From Rhynchospora pubera (taxonomy: Eukaryota; Streptophyta; Magnoliopsida; Poales; Cyperaceae): 64,000 nucleotides of DNA. The notes below the pieces were generated by a model. The model did not search any database and was not told where the DNA came from. It saw only the letters and a list, made by a program, of their open reading frames with translations. Shown here in pieces: positions 62,795 to 64,000 of this stretch (the first letter of the stretch is position 1; each line of letters starts with the position of its first letter). The DNA is taken from contig CM051460.1 in assembly GCA_028095005.1 (NCBI GenBank), positions 186,232,742-186,296,741 of the forward strand, given 5' to 3'. A program made the position numbers and the translations under genes.

Positions 62795-62936
62795 TCGGAA
62801 TCCAGGATTCCGATCTAACGTTAGATCGGAATCCCAGAATCCGATCTAACGTTAGATCGGAATCCCAGAATCCGATCTAACGTTAGATCGGAATCCCAGA
62901 ATCCGATCTAACGTTCGGAATCCTGGATTCCGATCT
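62795..62936. repeat. Palindromic array in the right MULE TIR
   Basis: About five units of cggaatcc(c/t).ga(a/t)tccgatctaacgtta, so one or two more than the left TIR. Confidence 0.85.
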
Positions 62937-63051
62937 TACGATACTATTTATATTAAACTGATTATATTGATATTAATTTTATTGGATTATATTATTTTAA
63001 TATTATTATCCAAAATTTCGGCCGCAGTAGTATTAACTTTACCAAATTGAG

Positions 63052-63148
63052 GCCCAATAACTTGTGAGAGGCCTAAATTGTAATGAGTCGAATAATTTAT
63101 CTCTAGCCCATGACAATGAGGCGCTGAAACCAGCCCAGCCCATAAGGG
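63052..63148 (+). promoter_or_regulatory. Site II-type motifs in the EBP1 promoter
   Basis: aggcccaata (63052), tagcccatg (63105) and cagcccagcccataag (63136-63151) match the GGCCCA/AGCCCA site II elements bound by TCP factors. Together with the telo-box at 63304, this combination is typical of plant ribosome-biogenesis and translation genes. Confidence 0.55.
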
Positions 63149-63208
63149 GGTATCACTGGGCGAACTCCCGTGCAAATCACGTGACCAGAAGTCACAGTGC
63201 GACCACCA

Positions 63209-63215
63209 TATATAA
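63209..63215 (+). promoter_or_regulatory. TATA box of EBP1
   Basis: TATATAA in the context accatatataaatcc lies about 220 bp before the start codon. Transcription probably begins near 63240. The right MULE end is only 188 bp upstream. Confidence 0.65.
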
Positions 63216-63302
63216 ATCCTGAGGAAGCGATGCCCTAATTTTCTCTCCTCCGTCCGGTCGCCAAACCCCCTTTTAAACCCCATTCCATTTCCATCCCCAC
63301 CG

Positions 63303-63310
63303 AAACCCTA
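63303..63310 (+). promoter_or_regulatory. Telo-box in the EBP1 leader
   Basis: AAACCCTA in gaaaccctagct, just downstream of the presumed transcription start, where telo-boxes usually lie in translation-related plant genes. Confidence 0.55.
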
Positions 63311-63330
63311 GCTGATAACGCTTTTTTAAG

Positions 63331-63408
63331 GTACCTCTAATTCTATCTTTTCTCTCCTAATTTTGCTCTAGTTTATCCGATTTTTTACTCATTCCGCTTA
63401 TTCTTCAG
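63331..63408 (+). other. Probable 5'-UTR intron of EBP1
   Basis: A donor (aag|gtacct) and acceptor (ttcttcag|tt) enclose 78 T-rich bases between the leader and the start codon. Leader introns are common in plant genes of this class, but this one is inferred from splice-site pattern alone. Confidence 0.5.
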
Positions 63409-63433
63409 TTTAGTTTTCGTAAGTGAAGCCAGA

Positions 63434-64000
63434 ATGTCTGACGACGAATTAAAGGAGGAGAAGGAGCTCGATCTGTCATCCAATGAGGTTGTCACTAAGT
63501 ACAAGTCCGCTGCTGAAATCGTCAACAGTAATTTTCTCATTTTAATTTAATTTAATTTCCCCTTTGATTAGTTTTGTTGATTGTTGATTTTGCTAAACAA
63601 CTGATTTTGATTCATAAAGCAAAAACTTGGCATAAGGTGAATTACTGTAATTGGTTCTGTTAATATAAGTAATTGACAAACCCTAGGTTTACTTGCAATG
63701 ACTGTTTTATCTTGGCTGAAACCGTAACAATTTCACAGTGCTTTGTGAGAGTTATGAAATAATTTGTATAATATAACATGTAACAGACAGGTAGTAATAG
63801 ACTCGATGCTCTATGAAAATAATAATCCTTCATAATTAAGATTAGGTTCTGATTGCTAGTTTTGCTGTCAGTACTTTGGTTGCTCTTTCTGAATGATTCT
63901 ACAAACATGTAGTATGGACCCAATGCAATACATTCTTGTACCCTGGTTCGACTTATTATTAATGGAATCTCTGTACCAAATTCCGATAACCCTGGTCCTT
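63434..64000 (+). CDS. EBP1: ERBB3-binding protein 1 / PA2G4 homologue, first exon (partial)
   Basis: ATG at 63434 opens an acidic N-terminus (MSDDELKEEKELDLSS) followed by NEVVTKYKSAAEIVN. This matches the start of plant EBP1, a non-catalytic methionine-aminopeptidase-fold protein involved in ribosome biogenesis and growth control. The exon ends at 63527 in phase 1 before gtaatttt. The next codon would complete Lys/Arg, as in the family (AEIVNKAL). The rest of the window (63528-64000) is intron, and the gene continues beyond it. The upstream site II motifs, telo-box and TATA box fit the assignment. No damage is seen. Confidence 0.9.

Larger units (their letters stand above)
57263..63021 (-). 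mobile_element. Full-length Mutator-like element (MULE)
   Basis: It is flanked by an exact 9-bp duplication CCGCAGTAG (57254-57262 and 63022-63030). The TIRs start CCGAAATTTTG and run for about 170-230 bp with few mismatches. They share aatattaaaataatataatc, then ttaatataaatagtatcgta, then palindromic units. The right TIR has extra palindrome copies. Inside, on the - strand, is a three-exon transposase gene (61909-58343). 3' of it are a 190-bp tandem repeat and about 400 bp of AT-rich DNA. The termini, duplication and coding region are all still readable, so the insertion is fairly young. Confidence 0.95.

Noticed and set aside
57348..62936. CRISPR-like or satellite interpretation of the palindromic arrays
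   Set aside because: Units are contiguous palindromes confined to the MULE TIRs and transposase promoter, in a plant genome. They are transposon-specific repeats.

Overview
This is 64 kb of AT-rich plant nuclear DNA, most likely from a eudicot. The genes carry GT-AG introns, the promoters hold plant-type TATA boxes, site II (GGCCCA/AGCCCA) and telo-box motifs, and most of the rest is plant transposable elements. I cannot name the species. Four host genes are well supported, all on the + strand: a clade-B protein phosphatase 2C with a MAP-kinase docking motif (9859-11615), the mitochondrial succinate-fumarate carrier SFC1 (27017-30210), a MAPKKK17/18-type kinase (54388-55914), and the first exon of EBP1, the PA2G4/ERBB3-binding-protein homologue (63434 to beyond the window end). 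The phosphatase and the kinase belong to families that act on the same MAPK cascades, but they lie 43 kb apart and nothing in the sequence links them.

Region by region: 1-2000, LTR end, primer-binding site and gag start of an Athila/Tat-type Ty3 retrotransposon. 2.1-9.7 kb, intergenic with small MITEs and a 5'-truncated LINE with a 12-bp target duplication. 9.7-11.6 kb, PP2C. 12.7-18.2 kb, an antisense LINE split by a long-TIR Mutator-like element (10-bp duplication) and a solo LTR (5-bp duplication), followed by an 81-bp orphan exon of CDC48 type. 19.9-20.75 kb, two MITEs with 9-bp duplications. 21.2-25.65 kb, a probable non-coding Helitron. 25.9-26.76 kb, a small hAT element. 27.0-30.2 kb, SFC1, whose intron holds a mini LTR element with a gag remnant. 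30.7-33.7 and 38.3-40.7 kb, two more long-TIR elements. 43.1-50.85 kb, a hAT element with an exact 8-bp duplication that contains a Helitron. 54.3-55.9 kb, the MAPKKK. 57.25-63.03 kb, a full-length MULE with an exact 9-bp duplication, inserted just upstream of EBP1.

The most unusual item is the gene inside the 43-50 kb Helitron. By eye it assembles into 14 exons totalling 2133 nt with no internal stop. It joins a Helitron-helicase-type N-terminal zinc finger to an RPA70-like single-strand-DNA-binding protein. The MULE is also notable: it is structurally complete, has arrays of about 31-bp palindromes in both TIRs and again upstream of its transposase, and its three-exon transposase gene is spoiled by only one nonsense codon and one single-base frameshift. 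Exon models, target duplications and terminal repeats were read by eye; no alignment or database search was possible.
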